Below, in pieces: positions 37,165-47,283 of a stretch of DNA of 47,987 bases. The notes beneath the pieces were generated by a model. That model was not told where the DNA came from, did no database searches, and saw only the letters and a list, made by a program, of their open reading frames with translations. Both the position numbers and the translations under genes were made by a program. Positions within the stretch are counted from its first letter, which is position 1, and each line of letters starts with the position of its first letter. The DNA comes from Phoronis australis (Eukaryota > Phoronida > Phoronidae): positions 560,001 through 607,987 of the forward strand of contig NMRA01000147.1 in assembly GCA_002633005.1 (NCBI GenBank). Reading direction: 5' to 3'.

Positions 37165-37672
37165 TTTCCTTCACTGCCAGTAACGCGACCAGTGCCTAGT
37201 CATCAGGAGTGAAGTAGCATTAGTGGTAGTAGTAAAGTAGTAGTGGTGGTGGTGGTGGTGGTGGTGGTGGTGGCGGTGGTGAACAAAAACAGAAAGATCC
37301 CTGAACAAATTCATCATTAAAAAACTAAGCTCATCTACATTAGAAAAATCCAAGAAGTAGAATGCAAGTTGCTGGCCTCATTTTATAGTTTTCTACGTAA
37401 GTCTTGACATAGAGCACAGTGANTTTCCTTCACCGCCAGTAACGCGACCAGTGCCTAGTCATCAGGAGTGAAGTAGCATTAGTGGTAGTAGTAAAGTAGT
37501 AGTGGTGGTGGTGGTGGTGGTGGTGGTGGTGAACAAAAACAGAAAGATCCCTGAACAAATTCATCATTAAAAAAATAAGCTCATCTACATTAGAAAAATC
37601 CAAGAAGTAGAATGCAAGTTGCTGGCCTCATTTTATAGTTTTCTACGTAAGTCTTGACATAGAGCACAGTGA
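37165..37672. repeat. Direct duplication split by an N: likely unmerged contig overlap
   Basis: 37165-37422 and 37424-37672 are nearly identical (258 and 249 bp). They differ by a few single bases and by the length of a GGT repeat, and the only N (37423) lies exactly between them. This is what two overlapping contigs or two alleles joined without merging would look like; a real recent tandem duplication is the alternative. Confidence 0.8.
37243..37280. repeat. (GGT)n microsatellite
   Basis: Run of GGT with one GGC; its shorter twin is at 37502-37530 in the second copy of the duplicated segment. The minus-strand frame across it would give a His run and is not a gene. Confidence 0.85.
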
Positions 37673-39350
37673 CACACAAAATAAAGTTCATCTTCTACAG
37701 CACTGAGACCTCATAAGCGAAATAACCTATTTTCTGGTTCAATATTAGTGTATCTTCCAACCTCTCCAATGGAATGATGCCAAATCTGAACTGACTGATT
37801 TTAGTCCTTATACCTTCCTTCCAGTTTTCCTCGCCAATACCGAAAATAATATAATTCATGCTTTCTATATCACAGAATCACCTGTATGTACCAATACCAA
37901 CTTCTTATTAACAGTATTTTCTTTTTTGGTTCTCGTTCATGTTCTGCGTCTCATTATGTTTTCTAGGATTTTTCACCGTTGCTAGCCATGCTTGCTAATT
38001 AGCACAGGTAGTATACTGATTCTATGACAACCGTTTTGTAATCTATGAAATTTACACGTGAATATTGTGAGGTGAAAGGAAAATGCAAAAAATTGGCAAA
38101 TATAAAATAAATTGCCACCGAGATTTTGGAGATTTGACAAGGGCAGTACGTTGCTATGCAGGCTGGCAAAAGCTATACCGCTAAACCCTAAACAAATCTA
38201 AAGGTACTGGAATCCACATCAAAGTCTGACTGCAATGTTAATGTGGATAAACCGGGATTGAAAGCAATAACGACAGGCACTCAATAAAACATGCAGCGAA
38301 AAATCTCTGCTTACACAAGGTATAGTGGAAATGATGAATATTATCGGTGACAACGATCAGTTTTTCTCCCATAATTCAGCATTCTTGCGGCCATTTGAGT
38401 AACCTGTCGCACACGGTGTAATTTGACCGTGGCGCTGTGACCACTGGCTTAGATGTATAGGATCTAAAATGCCCTGAGTTACTATTCATGCAAATTTTTG
38501 ACGCCAATATGGAACAATTCCTACAACACTTTAAGTGGCAGCAGACAAAAAACTTTTCGCCCCGTTTCACTGAGACAGACGACATTGTGGGCCGAAACGT
38601 TGCGCGACACATCAGCCGACATCAGATTAGTGTGAATGCAGCCACCAGATAGCGAGACCGGCTCGACAGCAAGAGGTCACAAAAAACTTGTCGCGCATTT
38701 AACTTCTATCAGCACAAGAGTCTGGCTTGTGAACACATCTGACACCTGATTCTTGATTAGTCAGTCAACGACGAGATCAACTGATGTATTTAAATCACTG
38801 AACTGAACATAAAAAGCATGCTTTAAAAACTTTTACAGCACAACTGTGCTTCTCACTTCAAGTATGAAGTTCATACAATGAAGTTATCCAAAAAAGACCG
38901 GCGTGTAATTAAAATCAATGACTAGTAATCATAGGCGACGCACCATAGGGGGCTGGGGGGCTATCCCCCACTTTTTTCAGTGCTACGTCGNAGCCCTCCA
39001 CTTTTTCAGTGCTGAGCCGCCAATGGTAATTAGATAAATATTTGTCTCTGAAAATGACTGAAAATGAGATAGGTAAGACACATTGAAATGTTGAAATACG
39101 CATAAGGCTACTCAGATTGTAGCTTGAGATGGTTAAAATCTAACCATTTGGCCTTGCTTTCAACATGTTCACTAGTTCGTACACTCTAATGCCGATTATA
39201 GAGGCCGCTGTATGAAAGACCGCCAACCCAAGAACTGATGAACACCATATCGTGGAGATAGGCGACATTTCGTGAGTCGGACAAAAATAGTTCACAAAAG
39301 AACCTTTTTTAAATCGAAATTGAAAGGTTTTGAAATTTAGGTAGGTCTAC
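37673..39350. other. Stretch without recognisable genes; N at 38991
   Basis: Noncoding by eye. 38931-39020 is a GGCGACG-type repeat end with two partial copies of CCACTTTTTTCAGTGCT on either side of the N at 38991, again compatible with a poorly resolved join. A CCGAAACGTTG motif near 38590 resembles the hammerhead-like repeats elsewhere but lacks a proper core. Confidence 0.45.
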
Positions 39351-39354
39351 TTAA

Positions 39355-39715
39355 AAGGATACTAAACCCTGTTTGCTGATTTCAACCAATCCCCGTCACG
39401 GTCACCTGCTAATGCATCATTGGTGTCAATCGTGAAAGCAGAAACACACTGAAAACTCACACCCCTTGTCTCACAAATTGGACATTAAGATCCTTGGTGG
39501 GTGGTCTTTTCCCCACAGTTGCAGTGTAATTTTCTAGAAGCGTGGGTCAGGCTTGTCGTTTAGTAGACTTTGTTGAAAGGAGTTTTCAAATTTTCTTGCC
39601 AAATTTTGAGGCTTAATTGTTGGGAATTACAGAACGTTATTTTGTTGCAGAGAATTGGACGGGGGAAGTCGTTTTTAGTATTTGTTAATAGGGTAAAACT
39701 CGATTTGGTATCCTT
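39355..39715. mobile_element. TTAA-flanked MITE, 361 bp
   Basis: Flanked by TTAA (39351-39354, 39716-39719). Inverted ends read AAGGATACTAAACC and, from the right, AAGGATACCAAATC (12 of 14 match). No internal gene. TTAA use points to a piggyBac- or Kolobok-type source, different in end sequence from the TTAA element at 23275-24187. Confidence 0.6.
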
Positions 39716-40786
39716 TTAACGAATCGTTGCCATGGACAGGTGGTGTGAAAATGTCACTTAGGTGGATGCCGAAGAAAAGAACATCAAAAATTTTTTTTAC
39801 AGCCCGAGGAAGTTCCCTAATGGGTAGTTGATGGAAATTAGGTTTTAAAATGTTACTCAAAAGCATTTGTGCAATTTAAAGCGGCTGTAAACTATGATGT
39901 GGTTTTTATAACAACTTAATATACAGGCGTATTATTTTATTTTTCCAATGCAAGTTCTTTAGCACATCAGGTACATCCGGTCTATAATTGGCAACATTAA
40001 TTGATGTAAAAAAAAACGCAACTGTACCTTATTAAAGCTTAGCGACATTATTCAATCTAGTCCAATTGAATATTATTCAAGCTTTTTAATCGTTTACAGA
40101 AAGCTCTTCCAAAGTTTTGACAATCTTAAAATTCAAGCTTGAAGAAAATATTCAATAACGTGAGGCACATTTGAGCTTAATCATGTTCAGTCAACTTTAG
40201 CTAAATATAATGCATTTTATTCCTGTATGAGATATGGCATGAATCCTGTTAAAAACAGCATACGAATCAAATCTGATTTGCACAAGCAAATAAACTTAAC
40301 GCTAATCTATGGTCAACTAAAATGAATTTTTTCGCTCTTGAAATAGCTCTTTCAACATGGACCCTGTGAGCAGTATCTTTTTGGTTAAGGCAACATCACT
40401 AGGTGACATCTGACCACAACCTGGTGCAAAAGGGGGGATATATAATTTCAGTCCAATATTTTCAATTTCGTTTCTAATTAAGAAGCCTTTGTCTGCCATG
40501 ATGCCATCACCCTGTTATAACTGATTTACCGCAATCAATGAGTTGCTGAAGCACTGTCAGTAAGCCACTTGATCTTGTGATATGATTATCTGACATTGGT
40601 CCTGAAAATAGCATGGATATAAAAGTAAATGATCCCCTGGGGTCCACTCCTACAAGTCCTTTTATGGTACACGACTTGTAATGTGAATAACACTGACTTT
40701 GGCTTCTCAGGGAACTCGGCTTTTCCACTTTGATTTCTGTGCCATCTATGATGAGGAAAGTGTCTGGAAAATCTTTCTTGTACTTT

Positions 40787-40791
40787 GGCAG
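40787..40791 (+). repeat. Target site duplication, left (GGCAG)
   Basis: GGCAG directly precedes the left LTR and recurs directly after the right LTR at 45112-45116, proving the exact ends of the insertion. Confidence 0.95.
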
Positions 40792-40935
40792 TGCAGTATC
40801 TTGATAGCGTCTAGTGTACTTGTTCGACACTTGGTGTCTCTGGTGTGGTGTAGCTAAGGATGTTGGGTAATAAAAACATGGTTGTTGTCAGACGTGACTA
40901 GTTTTCTCTCTGACTTTACTAACCAAGTTACAGCA
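40792..40935 (+). repeat. 5' LTR, 144 bp
   Basis: Begins TGCAGTATCTTGATAGCG and ends GTTACAGCA. Matches the 3' LTR except for A versus G in the GTAATARAAACATGG stretch. It should carry the promoter and poly(A) information of the element, although no canonical AATAAA was seen in it. Confidence 0.95.
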
Positions 40936-40942
40936 TATTTAT

Positions 40943-40955
40943 TGGCGACGAGGAT
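40943..40955 (+). other. Primer binding site
   Basis: TGGCGACGAGGAT starts 7 nt after the 5' LTR. TGG at its start would pair with a tRNA CCA end, and the following C fits a G discriminator base, consistent with a tRNA-Ser primer as reported for Mag-type elements. The exact tRNA is inferred. Confidence 0.7.
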
Positions 40956-40970
40956 AAACTTTGGATCAGA

Positions 40971-43900
40971 ATGGCAGTCCACGGTGCTCTGTCTTATTTT
41001 GACCAAGCGGTGGAATCGTGGCAATCGTATGTGGAACGTTTAGAGTTTTATTTCGTGGCGAATGACATAGACACAATGATCAAGAAGCGCGCCATTTTCT
41101 TGACCTCGTGTGGATCGGAAACCTACCAGTTGGTGAGGAACTTAATCCAACCGTCTAAACCAGAGAATAAGTCGTATTCTGAGCTTCTTGATGTGTTAAA
41201 AAACCACTATTCTCCTACACCTAACCCCATTGTTGCACGATATAAATTTAATTCTGCAAAACGGGAAAAAGGGGAGAAAATGTCAAATTTTATCAGTAGG
41301 TTGCAGGAGTTGGCAGCACATTGCAATTATGGCAACAACCTGGAGGACATGCTACGAGATCGGCTTGTGTGTGGGGTTGAGAACTTTGAAATTCAAAAGC
41401 GGTTGTTTGCAATTAAAGACCTAACCTTCTCCAAGGCCCATGAGATCTGCTCAAGCATGGAAATGGCAGTAGACAATGCTAGGGATTTAGGCATTGGTCA
41501 GTCTCCAACCTCAAGTGTGAACCACGTACATCACAAACCACAGCAACAGAAACCCCCCAAACCGTGTTTTCGTTGTGGAGGTCAACACTACCCAGACAAA
41601 TGTGGATTCAGAGACGCGGAATGTCATGGATGCCACAGAACGGGACACATTCAACGGAAATGCCCAGACCGTTCTGTACCTTCGAAATCGTCGAAACCGA
41701 AATCGAAAACCAAACGTATGAACCATGTGTCAGCGGACAATGGCTCCTTGTTAAATACTTTATATAATAAGGGTAAGTTTGAGCTACCTGTGAAAACACT
41801 AATGTGTGTGGATGGAAATCCTATGCAATTTGAGCTTGACACTGGCTCTCCGCGAACAATTGTAACCCAAAGGCAGTTTGATAGTCATTATTCAAGTGCA
41901 AAACCCAAACTGAGACCTGCGGATGATACTCTGTATACATATACGAAAGAGCAACTTGATTTGCGCGGTAAAGCCGATGTTTGCGTGACAGCTAATGGCC
42001 AGAAGTATGACTTGTCATTTTTGGTGGTCCCTGGTGATGGGCCATGTTTACTTGGCCGTGACTGGTTAGCTGTTTTGCTTGGTCCTGACTGGAGCGACCG
42101 TCTCCTGAGTGATTGTAACGTCGTTAACAAGTTATCTGCGAAAGTTAGTGACTTAGATGAAATGTTAAATGCATTTGCTCACTTATTCTCCGATGAACTT
42201 GGTCTCATGAAAGGCGTCGAAGCACGTTTACACATACCGTCCGATGTGAAACCTCGGTTTTTCAAGGCTCGCTCGGTACCCTTTGCTCTCCGTGATAAAG
42301 TGGACGAAGAACTTGATCGATTAGAATCATTGGGAATCATTAGCCCAGTGGAATCTTCGAGGTGGGCTACCCCCATTGTGCCCGTGGTAAAGGCTAATGG
42401 GAAAATTCGCATTTGCGGCGACTATCGAGTGACTGTGAACCAAGTTGCAATTCTTGATAAGTACCCATTACCGAGAATCGACGAACTGCAGACTAAGTTA
42501 GCTCTTGGTAGCCAGTTTTCAAAACTGGACATGAGCAACGCCTACTTACAGATGAAAGTTGATGATCGCTCGAAAGAGTATCTAACGATCAACACTCATC
42601 GTGGTCTGTATTGTCAAGAGCGACTAGCGTTTGGAATCGCGTCCGCCCCTGCGATTTGGCAACGCGCCATAGACACGTTATTACAAGGGTTACCCGGTGT
42701 CATAGTGTACTTAGATGACATAGTCATTACGGGTAAAACACGGGATGAACATTTTGCAAATCTGAAAGCTGTTTTGCAAAAGCTGTCAGATGCTGGACTC
42801 ACATTAAATCGTTCAAAGTGTAATTTCTTACAGGACGAGATCGAGTATTTAGGTCACCGTATTGACGCACAAGGACTTCATCCTACTAATGCTAAAATCG
42901 AGGCCATTAGAAATGCCCCAGTGCCGAATAATGTGTCTGAACTGAGAGCTTACCTTGGAATGGTAAATTACTACGGCAAATACATTCGCAATGCGTCAAC
43001 ACAGTTTGCACCTCTGTACGAATTATTACGCAAAAACAAATCTTGGCGTTGGTCGAGCCGCCAAGAAGACGCATTTCGTGCATCAAAGGATTTGCTGTGT
43101 TCTGACACTGTGCTCGCTCATTATGATCCGGAAAAACCGATAGTACTCACCTGTGATGCATCTGCGTATGGTGTCGGTGCTGTTATTGCACATACTGATC
43201 CAGATGAGCGCCCGATAGCTTTTGCCTCACGAACTCTAAGCAGTGCGGAAAAGAACTATAGTCAGTTAGACAAAGAGGGACTTGCAATTATTTTCGGGTT
43301 GAAGTATTTCCATCAGTATTTGTATGGAAGAAACTTTGTTATCGAGACTGATCATAAACCCTTGATGAATATTTTCGGAACAAGAAAAGGGATTCCGCAA
43401 ATGGCTTCAGATCGTTTAACGCGTTGGTCGTTGATACTATCAGCATATTGTTATGAGATTCGGTATAAACCGGGTTCTAAACTTAGAAATGCTGACGCGC
43501 TGAGCCGATTACCGGTCGACCCTGCTCCTACGGATGTCGCTGTACCCGGACGTGTAAATTGGCTTAAGGAACAGTTGTCATCGACTTGTGCAAACGTAGC
43601 CGAAGTGAAACGTTTGACCGCACGAGACCCTATTCTTTCGAAAGTCGTGCACTTCGTGAAATTTGGTTGGCCGTCGGACATTGGTGACAATTTTCGTCCA
43701 TTCTACAATCGTAAGCTCGAGCTGAGTTTGGAGGATGGCTGTTTACTTTGGGGTTGTCGTTTAGTAATCCCCACCGTATTGCGTACACACATTCTCAGTG
43801 AACTTCATGAAGCCCATCCGGGAATGTCTAGAATGAAGGCATTAGCGAGGTGTTATGTGTGGTACCCTAACATGGACTCAGAGATTGAACGTGTCGTCCG

Positions 43901-44897
43901 TGGTTGTTCGTCATGCTGCCAGAGTAGGAAAGCCCCAGCGAATGCACCGCTGCACCCTTGGGTCTTCCCAGGTGAGCCTTGGGAACGACTGCACATAGAC
44001 TATGCCGGTCCATTTGAAGGGAAAATGCTGTTGATTATTATTGACTCTAAGTCAAAATGGATCGATGTTCACATAACTCATTCAACTTCAACTAGTGCTA
44101 CCATTGATGGATTGCGGAAATCTTTCGCGGACAGGGGAGTTCCCCGTGTCATAGTCAGTGATAATGGTACGTGTTTCACCAGTCGTGAATTCAAGGACTT
44201 CTTAAACAGTAATGCTGTTAAGCATACCCTTGTTTCTCCATACCATCCGTCGTCCAATGGTATGGCTGAGAAAGCTGTTCAGACTGTGAAGGAAGGACTC
44301 AAGAAAGTCAGTGGTAAAACACTGAGTGAGCGTGTGTCAAAGTTTTTGATGTGGTACCGGTTAACGCCACAAACAACTACCGGTGAACCGCCGTGCGAGA
44401 TACTTTATTCTCGGAAGATCAGATCGCGTTTGGACAATTTGCGGCCCAATTTGAATGCAAAAGTGGCGGAAAAACAAATGGATCAAAAGAGCCAGCATGA
44501 TAAGTCTGCTCGATTGCGAACATTCGATGTTGGTGACAAAGTTTTGGTAAAAAATCATGCTTCAGGTGATGCAAAATGGTTGTTCGGAACAGTTGCTGAT
44601 CAGAGTGGTCCAGTTACGTTTTTGATTGAGCTGGATGATGGACGTGTCCTGAAGCGCCATGTTGATCATATTGTTCATAGCATGAAACCAGATCGTGAAC
44701 TGAAATCAGATTCATTCATTAGTGCTGACTCTAAGGATTTTGTGTTTGTACCAGACACTAGTGTTAATAATTCTATTGATAAACCTTCAGATCAGGGTAT
44801 CGTGCCAGATGTGGTGAACAATATACCGCCAACCGGAACACCAGTTGTTCGTCGCTCACAACGGACTGTGAAGGCTCCTGATAGACTTGACTTGTAG
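40971..44897 (+). CDS. Fused Gag-Pol polyprotein of the Ty3/Gypsy element, 1308 aa
   Basis: One uninterrupted frame. Gag covers about 1-235 and ends in two zinc knuckles: C199-C202-H206-C211 (one residue shorter than canonical CX2CX4HX4C) and the canonical C218-C221-H226-C231. Aspartic protease: FELDTGSP, catalytic Asp290. Reverse transcriptase: YLDD at 580-583. RNase H: LTCDASAYGVGAV, Asp729. Integrase: HHCC zinc finger beginning near His946, then Asp1010 (IDYAGPF), Asp1064 (VSDNG) and Glu1100 (NGMAEKAV) with D-35-E spacing. A basic C-terminal tail follows. The protein would form particles, copy the RNA and insert the cDNA. No envelope gene and no gag-pol frameshift site are present. All catalytic residues I could check are intact. 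Confidence 0.95.
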   Translation: MAVHGALSYFDQAVESWQSYVERLEFYFVANDIDTMIKKRAIFLTSCGSETYQLVRNLIQPSKPENKSYSELLDVLKNHYSPTPNPIVARYKFNSAKREKGEKMSNFISRLQELAAHCNYGNNLEDMLRDRLVCGVENFEIQKRLFAIKDLTFSKAHEICSSMEMAVDNARDLGIGQSPTSSVNHVHHKPQQQKPPKPCFRCGGQHYPDKCGFRDAECHGCHRTGHIQRKCPDRSVPSKSSKPKSKTKRMNHVSADNGSLLNTLYNKGKFELPVKTLMCVDGNPMQFELDTGSPRTIVTQRQFDSHYSSAKPKLRPADDTLYTYTKEQLDLRGKADVCVTANGQKYDLSFLVVPGDGPCLLGRDWLAVLLGPDWSDRLLSDCNVVNKLSAKVSDLDEMLNAFAHLFSDELGLMKGVEARLHIPSDVKPRFFKARSVPFALRDKVDEELDRLESLGIISPVESSRWATPIVPVVKANGKIRICGDYRVTVNQVAILDKYPLPRIDELQTKLALGSQFSKLDMSNAYLQMKVDDRSKEYLTINTHRGLYCQERLAFGIASAPAIWQRAIDTLLQGLPGVIVYLDDIVITGKTRDEHFANLKAVLQKLSDAGLTLNRSKCNFLQDEIEYLGHRIDAQGLHPTNAKIEAIRNAPVPNNVSELRAYLGMVNYYGKYIRNASTQFAPLYELLRKNKSWRWSSRQEDAFRASKDLLCSDTVLAHYDPEKPIVLTCDASAYGVGAVIAHTDPDERPIAFASRTLSSAEKNYSQLDKEGLAIIFGLKYFHQYLYGRNFVIETDHKPLMNIFGTRKGIPQMASDRLTRWSLILSAYCYEIRYKPGSKLRNADALSRLPVDPAPTDVAVPGRVNWLKEQLSSTCANVAEVKRLTARDPILSKVVHFVKFGWPSDIGDNFRPFYNRKLELSLEDGCLLWGCRLVIPTVLRTHILSELHEAHPGMSRMKALARCYVWYPNMDSEIERVVRGCSSCCQSRKAPANAPLHPWVFPGEPWERLHIDYAGPFEGKMLLIIIDSKSKWIDVHITHSTSTSATIDGLRKSFADRGVPRVIVSDNGTCFTSREFKDFLNSNAVKHTLVSPYHPSSNGMAEKAVQTVKEGLKKVSGKTLSERVSKFLMWYRLTPQTTTGEPPCEILYSRKIRSRLDNLRPNLNAKVAEKQMDQKSQHDKSARLRTFDVGDKVLVKNHASGDAKWLFGTVADQSGPVTFLIELDDGRVLKRHVDHIVHSMKPDRELKSDSFISADSKDFVFVPDTSVNNSIDKPSDQGIVPDVVNNIPPTGTPVVRRSQRTVKAPDRLDL

Positions 44898-44954
44898 AGC
44901 ACTTTGACTCTTGTGTTTAGTGTGTAACTCATAAGTAGAGTTAAGTTTAGACTT

Positions 44955-44967
44955 AGGAAGGGAGGGA
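44955..44967 (+). other. Polypurine tract
   Basis: AGGAAGGGAGGGA, all purine, directly abuts the 3' LTR, where plus-strand DNA synthesis starts in LTR elements. Confidence 0.85.
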
Positions 44968-45111
44968 TGCAGTATCTTGATAGCGTCTAGTGTACTTGTT
45001 CGACACTTGGTGTCTCTGGTGTGGTGTAGCTAAGGATGTTGGGTAATAGAAACATGGTTGTTGTCAGACGTGACTAGTTTTCTCTCTGACTTTACTAACC
45101 AAGTTACAGCA
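44968..45111 (+). repeat. 3' LTR, 144 bp
   Basis: Same length and sequence as the 5' LTR apart from one base; followed at once by the target duplication GGCAG. Confidence 0.95.
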
Positions 45112-45116
45112 GGCAG
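45112..45116 (+). repeat. Target site duplication, right (GGCAG)
   Basis: Second copy of GGCAG. Removing the retroelement and one copy brings the two transposase pieces back into one frame, which confirms the insertion point. Confidence 0.95.
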
Positions 45117-45808
45117 CATATGTTTGTAGAGAATGTCGCAGTCTGGCCAAATTGTGAGAGATCCAAATTTGTAGAACATGAAGTTGATCCACTCCCTGAA
45201 AAGTGCTGCAGCATCCTGAAGAGATATCCCATAAAGAGTTGCCAAGTGTTTGAAATCGAAATTCAATCGCAGTTTCGTTAGCGTAAGCAGGAGTTGTTGA
45301 TCTTGCAGTAACATGTTCTTAGCACTACTGATTGTTTTGGAGAAGTTCATGGGAGATTCGTGCTTATCTGGGACTAAGAAATCAAATATATTTTGAAATT
45401 CTTCAAAGGTGAATCCTGTGTGATTTTCAAAATTATTCTTCACGTGGCTGTTTTTGCCGGAGTGAAGCAACAGAAAATCCCATGGTGGCTGCATACTTCA
45501 CTTCAGCTATTATTTTTTCTCGATGAACTTCATCAGTTAAAGTTTTCAACTTTGCTTCAAGAAGTTTGTTTTCAGCAGCAACAGCCAGATAATCCAATCC
45601 TGATGGGCCTGAAATAAAAATCACATGTGAGATATAATTTATAGTCAAAATTGTCAACTTCATTGAAGATTTACCTCACTCATGCTGAAAATGACTCCAT
45701 CAGCAAAGGTGAAAAGAACTTAAACCTGAAATACAGAAATTTTATGCCGAGTTACATTATTGTTTGAAGGAATTTTAAGTTTTTTGATGGATTTTTTCTG
45801 TCTTGCAG

Positions 45809-46620
45809 GCTCCTCTGATTCAACTGCCCGAAGGCCATCTGGAGAATCAAAGCCTAGCTTGTGGTGATCTGAACTTCCCACATCCCAGTCCGATTGCTAA
45901 TGAAGTTACTTGCTATGCGGAGGAATACGAGTTTATGAAGATGACATTTGAGGATGCCAGAAAGCTAGAGAATGACACTCGTGCACAAGCTAATTGCCCT
46001 TCATGGTTTGAGGCGAGAAAACTGAGAATTACAGCGTCTAACTTTGGGCGGTTTATGCTTCGTAAGGCTCCAATTACAGATAATTTAGTAAATTCAGTGA
46101 TGAATCCCAAACCATTTCAGGCAACTGCCACCACTTACGGAATGTGCAATGAAAAAGTTGCCAAGAACATGTATCGGAAGCAAACGGGGAACCACGTTCA
46201 TGACTGCGGATTTATAGTTAATCCTGAATTTCCATTCAATGGAGCTTCGCCTGATGGGAAAGTATGCGACAATGGAGAGGTGGGGCTGTTAGAAGTGAAA
46301 TGCCCACACAGCATACGAGATATGAATCTTCAAGAAGCACTTACAACTTAAGAAAAAAAGGAATCTCTGTTTTTGTCCAAATTTGGAGATGAAATTTTGT
46401 TGCCGCGAAAAGACCTAGTCATTGGTTCCAAGTTCAAGGGCAGCTGTTGGTGTCTGCAGCATGGAGCTTCTTTCTGTGATTTTGTGACTTACACAAGAAG
46501 AGATTTGCATATATACAACGGATTCATCCCGACGTCAGTGTCATGAAACAAATTCTTGAGAAGATGAATAAAGTGTTTATTGACCACGTCGCCAAACTAC
46601 ACCCACCTTCTACTACTGGT
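45809..46620 (+). pseudogene. YqaJ-type viral recombinase/exonuclease of the DNA transposon, broken
   Basis: A 3' exon preceded by a good acceptor (TTTTCTGTCTTGCAG). The open part (45809-46351) has the YqaJ signatures SWFEARKLRITASNFG, FPFNGASPDG (metal-binding Asp) and GLLEVKCPHS (E-x-K), i.e. a PD-(D/E)XK nuclease. After a stop at 46349 the family sequence continues in other frames: ASFCDFVTYTRRDLHI, then after another break near 46515 MKQILEKMNKVFIDHVAKL. At least three frame breaks make it a pseudogene. It lies in the transposase intron 45609-46606 on the opposite strand. In this superfamily the nuclease accompanies the transposase; its exact role is not settled. Upstream exons were not found. 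Confidence 0.8.
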
Positions 46621-46722
46621 TCCACAGTTTGAGTTTCTGGATCAGCATGTGTCAGTCCGTTACATGAGAATGCAGCTGAGTTCTTACTGAGATGTGAAAT
46701 CTGGTCAGCTGCCATGGTGAAA

Positions 46723-47283
46723 CTGAAACGTGTGAGAACAATTGTAAATAGAATTACAGTGATTCTTATTGTAATTTTTAGATTTGTGAAATTTGCCACA
46801 ATCGCATTGCTTTCCCTATCATTTGGACCTAATACTCAGACTCCGACCACGTCACTTGTTTGAAATGTATTTATCTGGTGAACTGAAAATCGTCTAACTT
46901 GTGCAATATATATCTTTTCACAGGCTTGCCACTTTTGCTGCTCTTTCGAGAAAGGGGCACACATTTTTTTCAAATTGCTTTAGTGCTGCAATTTTGATTC
47001 ATATTGAAAATGCCAATTATGAAGTGTTGTAAACGAGACATTTTAGGTTAAAAATCTTCTTGACTGTTGCTTTGGGTAGAAGCTTTGCATTATTTTCACA
47101 CACAATTTACATTATACTTTTTGTAAAATTCAACTTGTAAAGCCAGTGACTAGCATGCCACCTGATTTGGGATGCATCTGAATACAGTCACAGTGAAATG
47201 TCTTGCAATTGTAATATTGAACAAAGCTCTTGTCGCTGTCACAATATGAACCTTGTTCTGAGACTATACTAACATGTGTTTAC
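46723..47283. other. Intron of the transposase gene, no other gene seen
   Basis: AT-rich DNA between the linker exon and the THAP exon. It contains no second YqaJ exon or RNA gene that I could recognise. Confidence 0.5.

Larger units (their letters stand above)
40792..45111 (+). mobile_element. Complete Ty3/Gypsy (Metaviridae) LTR retrotransposon, 4.3 kb
   Basis: Two 144 bp LTRs (TG...CA ends), a primer binding site, one long gag-pol ORF, a polypurine tract and a 5 bp target duplication. Domain order protease, RT, RNase H, integrase is that of Ty3/Gypsy; small size, very short LTRs, a fused gag-pol frame and no env suit the Mag-like group, though placement needs a tree. The LTRs differ at one position, so the insertion is young and could still be active. 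Confidence 0.95.

Noticed and set aside
37171-37353. Minus-strand frame with a His run
   Set aside because: Product of the GGT microsatellite; no domain, and the segment is duplicated by an apparent assembly join.
38545-38625. CCGAAACGTTG motif resembling the hammerhead-like repeats
   Set aside because: The first core block reads CTGAGAC rather than CTGANGA and no stem II pairs cleanly, so at best a decayed copy.
39675-39866. Minus-strand 63-codon frame ending inside the TTAA MITE
   Set aside because: It crosses the MITE boundary and has no recognisable domain; coding status cannot be supported.
40792-45111. Endogenous retrovirus with envelope
   Set aside because: Only 70 bp separate the end of gag-pol from the 3' LTR, and no env frame exists.
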